DNA from: a bacterium
GTDB lineage: Bacteria; Oederibacteriota; CAKKQC01
Direction: 5' to 3'
DNA length: 64,000 nucleotides
NCBI GenBank assembly: GCA_919901855.1
Contig: CAKKQC010000006.1
Coordinates: 93,896 to 157,895 of the forward strand
Part shown: positions 1 to 8,651 of the stretch, one piece after another
How positions within the stretch are numbered: the first letter of the stretch is position 1
How the letters are laid out: each line of letters opens with the position of its first letter
Made by a program: the position numbers and the translations under genes
Notes under the pieces: model-generated
Seen by the model: the letters and a program-made list of their open reading frames with translations, nothing else
Database searches by the model: none
Told to the model about the DNA's origin: nothing

Positions 1-2113
1 GGCCGTTGATCCTCGCGGGCGGGGCATCGCAGACGTTCGTGTGGACGTACTCGGGGACGGCGGCGGGGGCGGTCGTGTTCTCGGCGACGGGCGGGGGGAC
101 GACGTGCGGAGGGACATGGGTGAAGGCGCTGGACCGTTTGAGCGTGACGGTGCAGACGCGGGCGGCGCTGACAGGGCGGCTGGTGGCAACGCCGCAGCGG
201 ATCTCGACGGGGCAGGGGGTGGTGCTGACGCTGACGGTGAGCAACTCGGGGACGGCGGCGGCGCTGGGGGTGAGTCCGGCGGTGATCGTGGTTACGGGGC
301 TGGGCGGGGTCACCTACCTGGATGGTCCGTTCCCGGTGATGCCGGCGGATGTGCCGGGGTTGGGGAGATCGGTGTTCACGTGGACGTATACGGGGGCGTC
401 TCCTGGGCTGGTGACGTGGTCGACGACGCTGGTGGGGGCGGACGGGAACTCGGGGCTGGTGGTGCGGGCGGGCCCGGTGGTGTCGAACACGGTGCTGGTG
501 CAGGATGACGCGGTGATTGCGGGGGCGTTGAGCATCCCGGCGGGGCCGTTGTGCACGGGGCGGAACTTCCTGGTTACGCTGACGGTGACGAACTCGGGGG
601 TGGCGTCGGCGACGGTGCTGATGGCGGCGGCGCCGCTGGATGACACGGGGGTGGTGGGCCTGCTGGCGGGTCCGACACCGGGGATGCCGTTTACGCTGAC
701 GGGGACGGCGACGCGGGTGTTCACGTGGACGTACACGGGGGTGACGCCGGGGTCCGTGATCCTGACGACGACGGTGACGGCGATGGACGCGAACTCGGGG
801 TTCGCGCTCACGACCGGGCCGCTGTCGGCGGGTCCGCTCGTGATCCAGGCGCCTGGGGTGCTGGCCGGGTCTCTGGCGGCGCCGTCGTTCGTGTCGACGG
901 GACAGTATTTCACGGTGTCGTTGACGGTGACGAACGAGGGTGAGGCGGACGTGGCGGTGATCACGGCGACGGTGATGGCGACGAGCGGGGGGGCTTTTGC
1001 GACGAAGGTGAACGGGCCGGCTCCGGCGGGGCCGTTGATCCTCGCGGGCGGGGCATCGCAGACGTTCGTGTGGACGTACTCGGGGACGGCGGCGGGGGCG
1101 GTCGTGTTCTCGGCGACGGGCGGGGGGACGACGTGCGGAGGGACATGGGTGAAGGCGCTGGACCGTTTGAGCGTGACGGTGCAGACGCGGGCGGCGCTGA
1201 CAGGGCGGCTGGTGGCAACGCCGCAGCGGATCTCGACGGGGCAGGGGGTGGTGCTGACGCTGACGGTGAGCAACTCGGGGACGGCGGCGGCGCTGGGGGT
1301 GAGTCCGGCGGTGATCGTGGTTACGGGGCTGGGCGGGGTCACCTACCTGGATGGTCCGTTCCCGGTGATGCCGGCGGATGTGCCGGGGTTGGGGAGATCG
1401 GTGTTCACGTGGACGTATACGGGGGCGTCTCCTGGGCTGGTGACGTGGTCGACGACGCTGGTGGGGGCGGACGGGAACTCGGGGCTGGTGGTGCGGGCGG
1501 GCCCGGTGGTGTCGAACACGGTGCTGGTGCAGGATGACGCGGTGATTGCGGGGGCGTTGAGCATCCCGGCGGGGCCGTTGTGCACGGGGCGGAACTTCCT
1601 GGTTACGCTGACGGTGACGAACTCGGGGGTGGCGTCGGCGACGGTGCTGATGGCGGCGGCGCCGCTGGATGACACGGGGGTGGTGGGCCTGCTGGCGGGT
1701 CCGACACCGGGGATGCCGTTTACGCTGACGGGGACGGCGACGCGGGTGTTCACGTGGACGTACACGGGGGTGACGCCGGGGTCCGTGATCCTGACGACGA
1801 CGGTGACGGCGATGGACGCGAACTCGGGGTTCGCGCTCACGACCGGGCCGCTGTCGGCGGGTCCGCTCGTGATCCAGGCGCCTGGGGTGCTGGCCGGGTC
1901 TCTGGCGGCGCCGTCGTTCGTGTCGACGGGACAGTATTTCACGGTGTCGTTGACGGTGACGAACGAGGGTGAGGCGGACGTGGCGGTGATCACGGCGACG
2001 GTGATGGCGACGAGCGGGGGGGCTTTTGCGACGAAGGTGAACGGGCCGGCTCCGGCGGGGCCGTTGATCCTCGCGGGCGGGGCATCGCAGACGTTCGTGT
2101 GGACGTACTCGGG
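1..2113 (+). repeat. Tandem duplication, 1,029-bp unit (two copies plus the start of a third)
   Basis: Reading by eye, bases 1-1084 equal bases 1030-2113, including all silent positions, so the period is 1,029 bp (343 codons). The third copy begins at 2059 and departs at about 2115. The left edge is outside the window, so more copies may exist. Perfect identity implies very recent duplication, active gene conversion, or an assembly artefact. The duplicated part uses G-ending codons (GGG, GCG, ACG) much more than the divergent modules downstream. Confidence 0.9.
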
Positions 2114-5100
2114 CACGGCGGCGGGGACGGTGACCTTCTCGGCGACGGGCGGGGGGACGACGTGCGGAGGGACATGGGTCAGGGGTGCGTCCACGGCGCC
2201 GGTGACGGTGCAGACGAAGGCGGCGCTCGTGGCGCGCGCGCTGGCGAGGCCGCTGACCGTGTCCACGGGCCAGGGCGTGCTCGTGATGCTGACGGTGACG
2301 AATGCGGGCCAGGCGGCCGCGCAGGGCGTGACTCCCGCGTCCTTCGCGCTGTCAGGGCCCGGCGGGGCCGCGCTGGCGGACGGGCCGACGCCGCCGGCGC
2401 CGTTCGACCTCGCGGGCGGGGCGGCCGTGACCTTCACGTGGACCTACACGGCGTCGGTGCCCGGGATCACGGGGTGGACGACGACGGTGACGGCGATGGA
2501 CCTCAACTCCGGGCTCGCGCTCGCCACGGGCCCCGTGGTGTCGAACACCGTGTTCATCCAGGCGGCGGCCGCGCTCGCGGCGTCTTTGAACTTCCCGCCC
2601 GGGCCGGTCTGCACGGGCCGCACGTTCCTCGTGACGCTGACCGTGACCAACGCCGGCGCCGCCTCGGCGACGCTGGTGGCCGCGTCGGCGTTCTCGTCCG
2701 GCGGGACCGGCGGGGCCACCCAGACCGCCGGGCCGACCCCCGCGATGCCCTGCGTCCTCGCGGGTGGGGCGGCGCGGACGTTCACGTGGACCTTCACCGG
2801 GATACTGGCAGGGCCAGTATCCCTCACGACGACCGTGAGCGGCACGGACGCCAACGGCGGCTGGGCGGTCGTCGCCGCCCCGGCGGCGGCGGGCCCGCTC
2901 GCGATCCAGACGCCCGGTGTCCTGGCGGTGGCCATCACCGCGCCGACGACCGTGAGCGTGAGCCAGTGGTTCGACGTCTCGATGACGGTCACGAACGAGG
3001 GTGAAGCCGACGTCCTGGGCGTGACGGCCTACGTGGGCGCGGCGCCGGGGGCGGCCCTGGTGACGAAGATGTCCGGACCCGTTCCGGCGGGGCCGGTGCC
3101 CGTGCTCGTGGCCGGCGCGTCCCAGACCTTCGTCTGGACCTACTCGGCGGCGGGGGCCGGCGCGGTCGCGTTCACGGTGACCGCCGCGGGTACGACGTGC
3201 GGCGCCACCGTGATCCGGGCCGCGGCGACGGCTCCGGTATCGTCCCAGTGGCCGGCGCGGCTCGCTTCGAGCCCCCTCACCGCCCTGCCCAGCACCGCGT
3301 GCCAAGGCCAGACCGTCACTGTGACGCTCACGGTCACGAACACGGGCCAGGCGGCGGCCACGAACGTTGCCGGAAGCGCCGCGCTGTCCGTCGAAGGCGT
3401 CGCGGCCCTTCTGACGTCCCCGGCGCCGGTGGCGAACCTCGCGGGCGGCGCGTCGATCAACCTGTCCTGGACCTACCAGGCGGGCGCTTCCGCCACGCTC
3501 AGGTTCACGGCGACGGTGACGGGTGCCGACGCCAACACGGGGAAGCCGCTCACGACGGGGCCGCGGGCCTCCAACGTCGTAACCGTGAACGCGGGGGCGG
3601 TGCTCGTGGCAGCCGTCTCGGCGCCGCAGGCCGTCGGGATCGGCCAGTGGTTCCCGGTCGTGCTCACGGTCACGAACTCGGGCAGCGACAAGGCGGACGT
3701 CGTCCTGCCGGGGATCGCGGTCGGCCCCGGGGGCCCGCTGGTCTCGCTGGCCGCGGGGCCCTCGCCCGCCGGCCCCGTCACGATCCTGGCCAGCTCCACG
3801 ACGACCTTCACGTGGACGTTCTCGGCCTCGGGAAGCGGGCTCGTGGTCTTCAGCGCGACCGGCGAGGGGACCAGCAGCTGTTCGGGCGGACCCGTCCTGG
3901 CGTGGGCGGCCGTCTCCGCCACGGTCCAGGCCCCGGCCAGCCTCGTGGCCGCGGCCGCCGCCTTCCCGTCGCCGGTGAGTATCGGCCAGGGCTTCCTGCT
4001 TACCGTGACGGTGACGAATACGGGAGGATCGAATGCGACCGGGGTGACGGCCGCCGCCTTCGCGGTGACGGGCCCCGGCGGCGCGGCGCTGGCGGCGGGC
4101 CCGTCGCCCGTCATGCCGGTGACGCTGGCCGCGGGCGCCGCCGCCACGTTCACCTGGACTTTCACGGGGACACTTGCCGGGCTCGTGTCCCTTTCTTCGA
4201 CCGTGACCGGGTTTGACGCGATCACGGGCGCGGCGCTGGGCACCGGCTCCGTCGCGACGCAACCGGTGCTGGTGCAGACTCCCGCGGCACTCGTGGCCCG
4301 GCTGGATGCGGACCCGGCCGCGATCTGCCAGGGCCTGCCGTTCCTGGTGACGTTGACCGTGACCAACTCCGGTGCTGCCGGGGCGACGGGCGTGACCGCG
4401 ACCGTCTTCCTCGCGTCGGGAAGCGGGTCCGCCGCGCCGCTCTCCGGGCCCCTCCCGGCCATGCCCGCCCTGATTCCGGGTGGCGCTACGGTCACGTTCA
4501 CGTGGACGTTCGCGGGGATACTGGCAGGGTCAGTATCCCTTTCGACGACCGTGACCGGCCTCGACGCCAACAGCGGCGCCGCGTTGTCCTCGGGCCCGGC
4601 GGCGACCACGGCGAAGACGATCGATCCGGCCGGCGTCCTGGCGGCCTCTCTCTCCGCGCCCGCCACCGTGACAATCGGCCAGTCCATCGAGGTCGCGTTC
4701 ACGGTCACGAACACGGGCGGCGGCCCCGTGAACACGCTCGGGCCCGCCGTCGCCGTCGGGCCGGGCGCCGCGCTCGTCGCCGGTCCCACGCCGCCCGGTC
4801 CCGCGACGGTGCCCGTGCTCGCGGCCGGGGTGTCCGCCAGGTTCGCCTGGAGCTGGACGGCGACCGGAGCCGGGCCGGCCGTCTTCACCGTGACCGTGGC
4901 CGGTGACACCTGCGGCGGCGCGCCCATCGCGGTCGCGTACACGGTGCCGGTCCTCGTCCAGACGCCGCCGGTGCTGACGGCCTCGATCGCGCTGAGCCAA
5001 TCCGTGATCAGCGTCGGACAGCCCATCCTCGTCACCGTGACGGTGACCAACTCGGGGCAAGCCATGGCGGCCTTCGTGGCCCCGGCCATGCCGGCCGTGG

Positions 5101-6599
5101 GGGGGACGGGGGCCGTCGCGCTGGCGGACGGGCCGTTCCCCGCGATCCCCGTTTCGATCGGGGGAGGAGGCGTGTTCACCTTCACCTGGACGTTCACCGG
5201 TACGCTGGCGGGGTCCGTGTCCCTCTCGACGACGGTCGATGGATCGGACGCGAACACCGGTTCTGCCGTCTCGTCCGGCCCCGTGGCCTCGCCCGCGCTC
5301 TTTGTCCAGGAACCCGCGGCGCTCGTGGCCAGCCCGATCACGGTCTCGCCGGATTCCCTCTGCGCGGGTGGGCTCGTGACGGTCTCGCTGACCGTAACCA
5401 ACACGGGCGAGGCCTATGCGCTGTCCGTGACCGGGGGCCTGCTCCAGCCCTCGGCTCCCGCCGTGCTCGTGGCGAGCCCTGCTCCGGTCGGGCTCCTGCT
5501 CGGCAATGCGTCCGCCCAGCTCGTGTGGACCTACTCGGTGACGTCCCCCGGGACGATGACTTTCACGGCGACCGTGACCGGGCTCGACGGCCACGGCGGC
5601 TGGACGGTCTCGACGACGGGGCGGACCTCGGGTGTCGTCACCGTGGGCGGGGGTGTCCTCGCGGCGGCGCTGGCGGCGCCGGCCGCCGTTCCGCTGGACG
5701 GAGTGCTGACGGTCGCGCTCACGGTGACCAACACGGGCAACGCGGACGTTTCGGGGGTCCTGCCGCGGATCGCGGCCGGGCCGGGCGCCGCGCTGGTGGC
5801 CCTCCGCAGCGGGCCGGCGCCCGCGGGGCCGGTCACGGTCGCCGTCGGGGCTTCGCAGACCTTCGTCTGGACGTTCTCGGCGACCGGCGCCGGGACGATC
5901 GGGTTCACGGCGACCGCGGAAGGGACGACGTGCGCCGGCGCCCCGGTCCTGGTCTCGGCGCCCGCCTCGGTCACGGTGGTCGCGCCCGGCGCGGCCTCGC
6001 TGACCCTGGTCTCCCTGGCCGTGACGCCGGACGAGGTCGGGCTCGACGGGCTCATCACGGTCCGGATGACCGTGAGCAACACAGGGGTTTCCGTGCTGAA
6101 CGGCGTGGCCCCGGCCGCGCTGACACCGCAGGGCGACGGCGCGGTTGTCCTCGTGAGCGCGCCGGACGCCTCCCCGGTTCCGCTCGCGCCCGGCGACTCG
6201 CTGGTCTTCACCTGGACCTGGCGACCGCTTCGGGGCGGCACGGTGGCGTTCGCGGGTTCCGCCGCGAGCTCGTCCGGCGTGGCCACCGCGAGCGCGGTGA
6301 GCCCCGGCGTGGAAGTCCGGGAGGCCGGCGAGACCCCGGCTGATGTGGTCGTGTACCCGGTCCCGTTCAACCCCGACCGGACCACGCTCAAGATCCGGCA
6401 CCTGCCGGCGCGGAGCCGGGTCGTGATCTACACCGTGGCCGGCGAGCCCCTCCGGGCGTTCGACGCGGGCGCGCAGGGCATGGCGGAGTGGGACGGCCGG
6501 AACGCGTCGGGCGGCCGCGCGGCCCCGGGCATCTACTTCTACGTGGTGACGGACCCCGCCGGGCGGGTCCAGAAGGGCAAGGTGTGGGTTGTCCGCTAA
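1..6599 (+). CDS. Giant Ig-like-repeat surface/secreted protein with C-terminal FlgD-like domain (5' partial)
   Basis: The reading frame is open from base 3 with no start, so the N-terminus lies upstream; about 2,198 codons are visible. The protein is a chain of roughly 110-residue beta-rich modules, each with a 'LTVTNSG' strand, a 'GPxPxxP' turn and a 'TFTWTYTG' strand, like CARDB/DUF11-type extracellular Ig repeats. Three module types (STGQG-, CTGR- and STGQ-F-type) recur in order, giving a 343-residue higher-order unit; Cys occurs once in two of the three types. The last ~80 residues ('VVVYPVPFNPDRTT' to 'GKVWVVR') resemble a FlgD Ig-like/C-terminal sorting domain. It probably sits at the cell surface. 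It overlaps the start of the PorV-like gene, suggesting a secretion partnership (inference). Confidence 0.85.
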   Translation, partial: PLILAGGASQTFVWTYSGTAAGAVVFSATGGGTTCGGTWVKALDRLSVTVQTRAALTGRLVATPQRISTGQGVVLTLTVSNSGTAAALGVSPAVIVVTGLGGVTYLDGPFPVMPADVPGLGRSVFTWTYTGASPGLVTWSTTLVGADGNSGLVVRAGPVVSNTVLVQDDAVIAGALSIPAGPLCTGRNFLVTLTVTNSGVASATVLMAAAPLDDTGVVGLLAGPTPGMPFTLTGTATRVFTWTYTGVTPGSVILTTTVTAMDANSGFALTTGPLSAGPLVIQAPGVLAGSLAAPSFVSTGQYFTVSLTVTNEGEADVAVITATVMATSGGAFATKVNGPAPAGPLILAGGASQTFVWTYSGTAAGAVVFSATGGGTTCGGTWVKALDRLSVTVQTRAALTGRLVATPQRISTGQGVVLTLTVSNSGTAAALGVSPAVIVVTGLGGVTYLDGPFPVMPADVPGLGRSVFTWTYTGASPGLVTWSTTLVGADGNSGLVVRAGPVVSNTVLVQDDAVIAGALSIPAGPLCTGRNFLVTLTVTNSGVASATVLMAAAPLDDTGVVGLLAGPTPGMPFTLTGTATRVFTWTYTGVTPGSVILTTTVTAMDANSGFALTTGPLSAGPLVIQAPGVLAGSLAAPSFVSTGQYFTVSLTVTNEGEADVAVITATVMATSGGAFATKVNGPAPAGPLILAGGASQTFVWTYSGTAAGTVTFSATGGGTTCGGTWVRGASTAPVTVQTKAALVARALARPLTVSTGQGVLVMLTVTNAGQAAAQGVTPASFALSGPGGAALADGPTPPAPFDLAGGAAVTFTWTYTASVPGITGWTTTVTAMDLNSGLALATGPVVSNTVFIQAAAALAASLNFPPGPVCTGRTFLVTLTVTNAGAASATLVAASAFSSGGTGGATQTAGPTPAMPCVLAGGAARTFTWTFTGILAGPVSLTTTVSGTDANGGWAVVAAPAAAGPLAIQTPGVLAVAITAPTTVSVSQWFDVSMTVTNEGEADVLGVTAYVGAAPGAALVTKMSGPVPAGPVPVLVAGASQTFVWTYSAAGAGAVAFTVTAAGTTCGATVIRAAATAPVSSQWPARLASSPLTALPSTACQGQTVTVTLTVTNTGQAAATNVAGSAALSVEGVAALLTSPAPVANLAGGASINLSWTYQAGASATLRFTATVTGADANTGKPLTTGPRASNVVTVNAGAVLVAAVSAPQAVGIGQWFPVVLTVTNSGSDKADVVLPGIAVGPGGPLVSLAAGPSPAGPVTILASSTTTFTWTFSASGSGLVVFSATGEGTSSCSGGPVLAWAAVSATVQAPASLVAAAAAFPSPVSIGQGFLLTVTVTNTGGSNATGVTAAAFAVTGPGGAALAAGPSPVMPVTLAAGAAATFTWTFTGTLAGLVSLSSTVTGFDAITGAALGTGSVATQPVLVQTPAALVARLDADPAAICQGLPFLVTLTVTNSGAAGATGVTATVFLASGSGSAAPLSGPLPAMPALIPGGATVTFTWTFAGILAGSVSLSTTVTGLDANSGAALSSGPAATTAKTIDPAGVLAASLSAPATVTIGQSIEVAFTVTNTGGGPVNTLGPAVAVGPGAALVAGPTPPGPATVPVLAAGVSARFAWSWTATGAGPAVFTVTVAGDTCGGAPIAVAYTVPVLVQTPPVLTASIALSQSVISVGQPILVTVTVTNSGQAMAAFVAPAMPAVGGTGAVALADGPFPAIPVSIGGGGVFTFTWTFTGTLAGSVSLSTTVDGSDANTGSAVSSGPVASPALFVQEPAALVASPITVSPDSLCAGGLVTVSLTVTNTGEAYALSVTGGLLQPSAPAVLVASPAPVGLLLGNASAQLVWTYSVTSPGTMTFTATVTGLDGHGGWTVSTTGRTSGVVTVGGGVLAAALAAPAAVPLDGVLTVALTVTNTGNADVSGVLPRIAAGPGAALVALRSGPAPAGPVTVAVGASQTFVWTFSATGAGTIGFTATAEGTTCAGAPVLVSAPASVTVVAPGAASLTLVSLAVTPDEVGLDGLITVRMTVSNTGVSVLNGVAPAALTPQGDGAVVLVSAPDASPVPLAPGDSLVFTWTWRPLRGGTVAFAGSAASSSGVATASAVSPGVEVREAGETPADVVVYPVPFNPDRTTLKIRHLPARSRVVIYTVAGEPLRAFDAGAQGMAEWDGRNASGGRAAPGIYFYVVTDPAGRVQKGKVWVVR
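2799..2823. repeat. Perfect 11-bp palindrome inside the Ig-repeat gene
   Basis: Arms GGGATACTGGC and GCCAGTATCCC flank a 3-base AGG loop. It encodes part of 'TGILAGPVSL' in frame. The duplicated copies code this site quite differently, so the palindrome is not required by the protein. Confidence 0.75.
4515..4539. repeat. Second copy of the in-frame palindrome, one mismatch
   Basis: GGGATACTGGC-AGG-GTCAGTATCCC has the same layout as 2799-2823 with one arm mismatch, again coding 'GILAGSVSL'. Weaker relatives occur near 4168 (GGGACAC...GTGTCCC) and 5200. Confidence 0.7.
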
Positions 6600-7581
6600 C
6601 CGGGTGACGATCGCCCTGCTCCTCGTCGCGCGCCTCGCGTGGGGCTCGGGGGTGGGCACGACCGGGGCCGCGTCCCTCAAGGTCGCGGCGGGCGCGCGTC
6701 CGGCCGCGCTCGGCGGCGCGTTCGTCGGCCTCGCGGACGACGCGAACGCGCTGTTCTGGAACCCGGCGGGGCTCGCGGACATCCGGGACCGCCAGGTCGG
6801 GCTCATGTACACGTCCTACCTCGTCGACACGTCGTACCAGCTCCTGAGCTGGGCCCAGCCCATGCCGGCCCTCGGCGGCGGCATCGCGGCGGCGGTCTAC
6901 ACCCTCGATTACGGGTCGATCACGCTCCGGGACGAGCGGCCCGACGGAATGTACGGGCCCGCGACGGGGATCACGGCGCCGCGGGAGTGGTACCTGACGG
7001 GCGGGTGGGGGACGCCGCTGCCCCGGTTCTTCGGGCTCGACCGGCTGCGGGCGGGCGTCAGCCTCAAGCTCACGTTCCAACCCGCGACGATCGGGGAGGT
7101 CATGGGGTTGGGCGCCACGGCGGGGGCCCTGCTCGACACGCCGGTCGAGGGGCTTCGCGCGGGACTGGTGGCGGACAACCTGGGCGCGCTCACGTCGGGC
7201 GGCGCGACCCTCCCGATCAACTTCCGGTTCGGCGGGAGCTACGCCCGGCCGGTCACGCCGCAGGTGAAGGCGACGGTGGCGGCGGACGCCCGGTACTTCC
7301 TCGACATCGGGTTCCGGGCGAACGTCGGGCTCGAGGTCGTCGCGTTCGACCTCATCGCCCTGCGCGGCGGATGGTCCAGCGGCGGGGTGGACGCCGCGGT
7401 GACGCGGGCCGCCGTGACGCGCGACTCGATCTCGGGGGAGGGCGGCCCGACGCTCGGGATCGGCGTCCGGTCGCCTGCGGCGTGGGGCCAGCACCACGTC
7501 CGGTTCGGCCTCGACTACGCGCTCACGACGGTCGGCGACCTCGGGAGCGCCCACCGCATCCAGTTGACGGTCAGCCTCTAG
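6589..7581 (+). CDS. PorV/PorQ-family outer-membrane beta-barrel protein
   Basis: 330 residues starting at TTG, overlapping the previous stop by 11 bases; a GTG at 6604 is an alternative, but the TTG start keeps an Arg ahead of the hydrophobic signal segment. After the signal peptide, 'GARPAALGGAFVGLADDANALFWNPAGLA' spans the hallmark of PorV/PorQ and related FadL-like barrels (UPF0164/DUF3308). The remainder alternates short beta strands and ends in a hydrophobic strand, 'HRIQLTVSL'. PorV proteins shuttle or anchor C-terminal-domain cargo in type IX secretion. Its overlap with a gene encoding a FlgD-like C-terminal domain supports a cargo-carrier link here (inference). Confidence 0.8.
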   Translation: MSANRVTIALLLVARLAWGSGVGTTGAASLKVAAGARPAALGGAFVGLADDANALFWNPAGLADIRDRQVGLMYTSYLVDTSYQLLSWAQPMPALGGGIAAAVYTLDYGSITLRDERPDGMYGPATGITAPREWYLTGGWGTPLPRFFGLDRLRAGVSLKLTFQPATIGEVMGLGATAGALLDTPVEGLRAGLVADNLGALTSGGATLPINFRFGGSYARPVTPQVKATVAADARYFLDIGFRANVGLEVVAFDLIALRGGWSSGGVDAAVTRAAVTRDSISGEGGPTLGIGVRSPAAWGQHHVRFGLDYALTTVGDLGSAHRIQLTVSL

Positions 7582-7595
7582 GGCAGGAGACGCCG

Positions 7596-8579
7596 GTGAC
7601 CTCGCGGGAGCGGTTCACGGCCACGATGCGGTTCGGCCATCCGGACCGCGTGCCCCTCTTCGAGGAAGGTCTCCGCGACGACGTCCTCCGGCGGTGGCGT
7701 GCGGAGGGGCTCTCGCCGGACGAGGGATTCGCGGAACGGTTCGACCTCGACCGCCGCGAGGACATTCCGGTCGACTGGGCGCCGCGCCCGGGCCTCTCCC
7801 ACCCGCTGCTCACGAACCGGGGTCTCGAGGATCTGGCGCGGGGGCTCGATCCCGAGGGCGCCGACCGGCTCCCGTACGACTGGGCGAAGCGCTGCGCGGC
7901 CTGGCGGACGCGCGGCCACGTCCTCGGCCTGACCGTCCACGACGGCCTGCTCCTGTCCATGGGTGTCGGGGATTGGGCGGGATTCGACGAGGTCATGGAC
8001 ATCCTCGCGGTGGATCCTGGGTTCGCCTCCGAACTCATGCGGATCCGGGGGGTGTTCCTGGCGGGGTACGCCGCCCGAATTCTCCGCGATGTCGTCCCGG
8101 ATTACGCCGTCTTTTCCGAGCCGATCGGAGGGAACAACGGTCCCGTCGTGTCCCCGCGCCTCTACCGGGAAATCGTGCTGGCGAGCTACCGGCCCCTGCT
8201 CGAGGTCCTGCGCCGGGGCGGCGTCGAGACGATCGTCTACATGACCTACGCCAACGCCCGGATCCTGCTCCGGGACGTCCTCGAAGAGGGGTTCAACACC
8301 CTCTGGGCCTGCGAGGTTAACATGGAGGTGATGGACTACGCCGGGCTCCGGCGCGAGTTCGGGCCGCGCCTGCGCCTGATCGGCGGCCTGGACCTGGATG
8401 CCCTCCTAGAGAGCGACGACGCGGTCCGCCGGGAAGTCGAGACGAAAGTGCCGGTTCTGCTGGCCCAGGGGGGGTATTGCCCCCTGGCGGACGGCCGGGT
8501 CCGGGCCAATGTCCCCTTTCCCCGCTACGCTTTCTACCGGAAGGTGCTGAGGCGGGTGGCGGGGCAGGGAACCACCTGA
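7596..8579 (+). CDS. Uroporphyrinogen decarboxylase (URO-D) family protein
   Basis: 327 residues from GTG, with AGGAG 6 bases upstream, so this start is well supported. 'SRERFTATMRFGHPDRVP' is the typical start of URO-D-fold proteins outside haem synthesis, many of which act as corrinoid/one-carbon methyltransferases (MtaA/CmuA-like). 'IGGLDLDALL' near the C-terminus and the TIM-barrel pattern fit. The true HemE 'RQAGR'-type N-terminal signature is not apparent, so porphyrin decarboxylation is doubtful. A second family member lies at 10191. Substrate unknown. Confidence 0.8.
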   Translation: MTSRERFTATMRFGHPDRVPLFEEGLRDDVLRRWRAEGLSPDEGFAERFDLDRREDIPVDWAPRPGLSHPLLTNRGLEDLARGLDPEGADRLPYDWAKRCAAWRTRGHVLGLTVHDGLLLSMGVGDWAGFDEVMDILAVDPGFASELMRIRGVFLAGYAARILRDVVPDYAVFSEPIGGNNGPVVSPRLYREIVLASYRPLLEVLRRGGVETIVYMTYANARILLRDVLEEGFNTLWACEVNMEVMDYAGLRREFGPRLRLIGGLDLDALLESDDAVRREVETKVPVLLAQGGYCPLADGRVRANVPFPRYAFYRKVLRRVAGQGTT

Positions 8580-8633
8580 ATAGCCCCTTGGATTACATTG
8601 ATATGACGTCACGGGACAAACAAGCTGGAAGGA

Positions 8634-8642
8634 TGGTAAAAT
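8634..8642 (+). promoter_or_regulatory. Extended -10 (TGG-TAAAAT)
   Basis: TGn followed by TAAAAT ends 9 bases before the GTG start at 8652. No good -35 is visible. Confidence 0.5.
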
Positions 8643-8651
8643 CCCATTTCT

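Noticed and set aside
1-2113. CRISPR-like or mobile repeat at the window start
   Set aside because: The repeat is an in-frame 343-codon unit of a repeat protein with no spacers and no transposase.
4530-6812. Long open frames opposite or out of phase to real genes (for example 4530-6812 minus, 2352-4262 minus, 59-62.9 kb plus, 31273-33300 plus)
   Set aside because: High GC makes stops rare in other frames; their products are Arg/Ala/Gly/Pro-rich with no domain, while the opposing frame has clear family motifs.
7596-8579. HemE of the haem pathway
   Set aside because: No other haem genes are near and the N-terminal substrate-binding signature of true HemE was not found.
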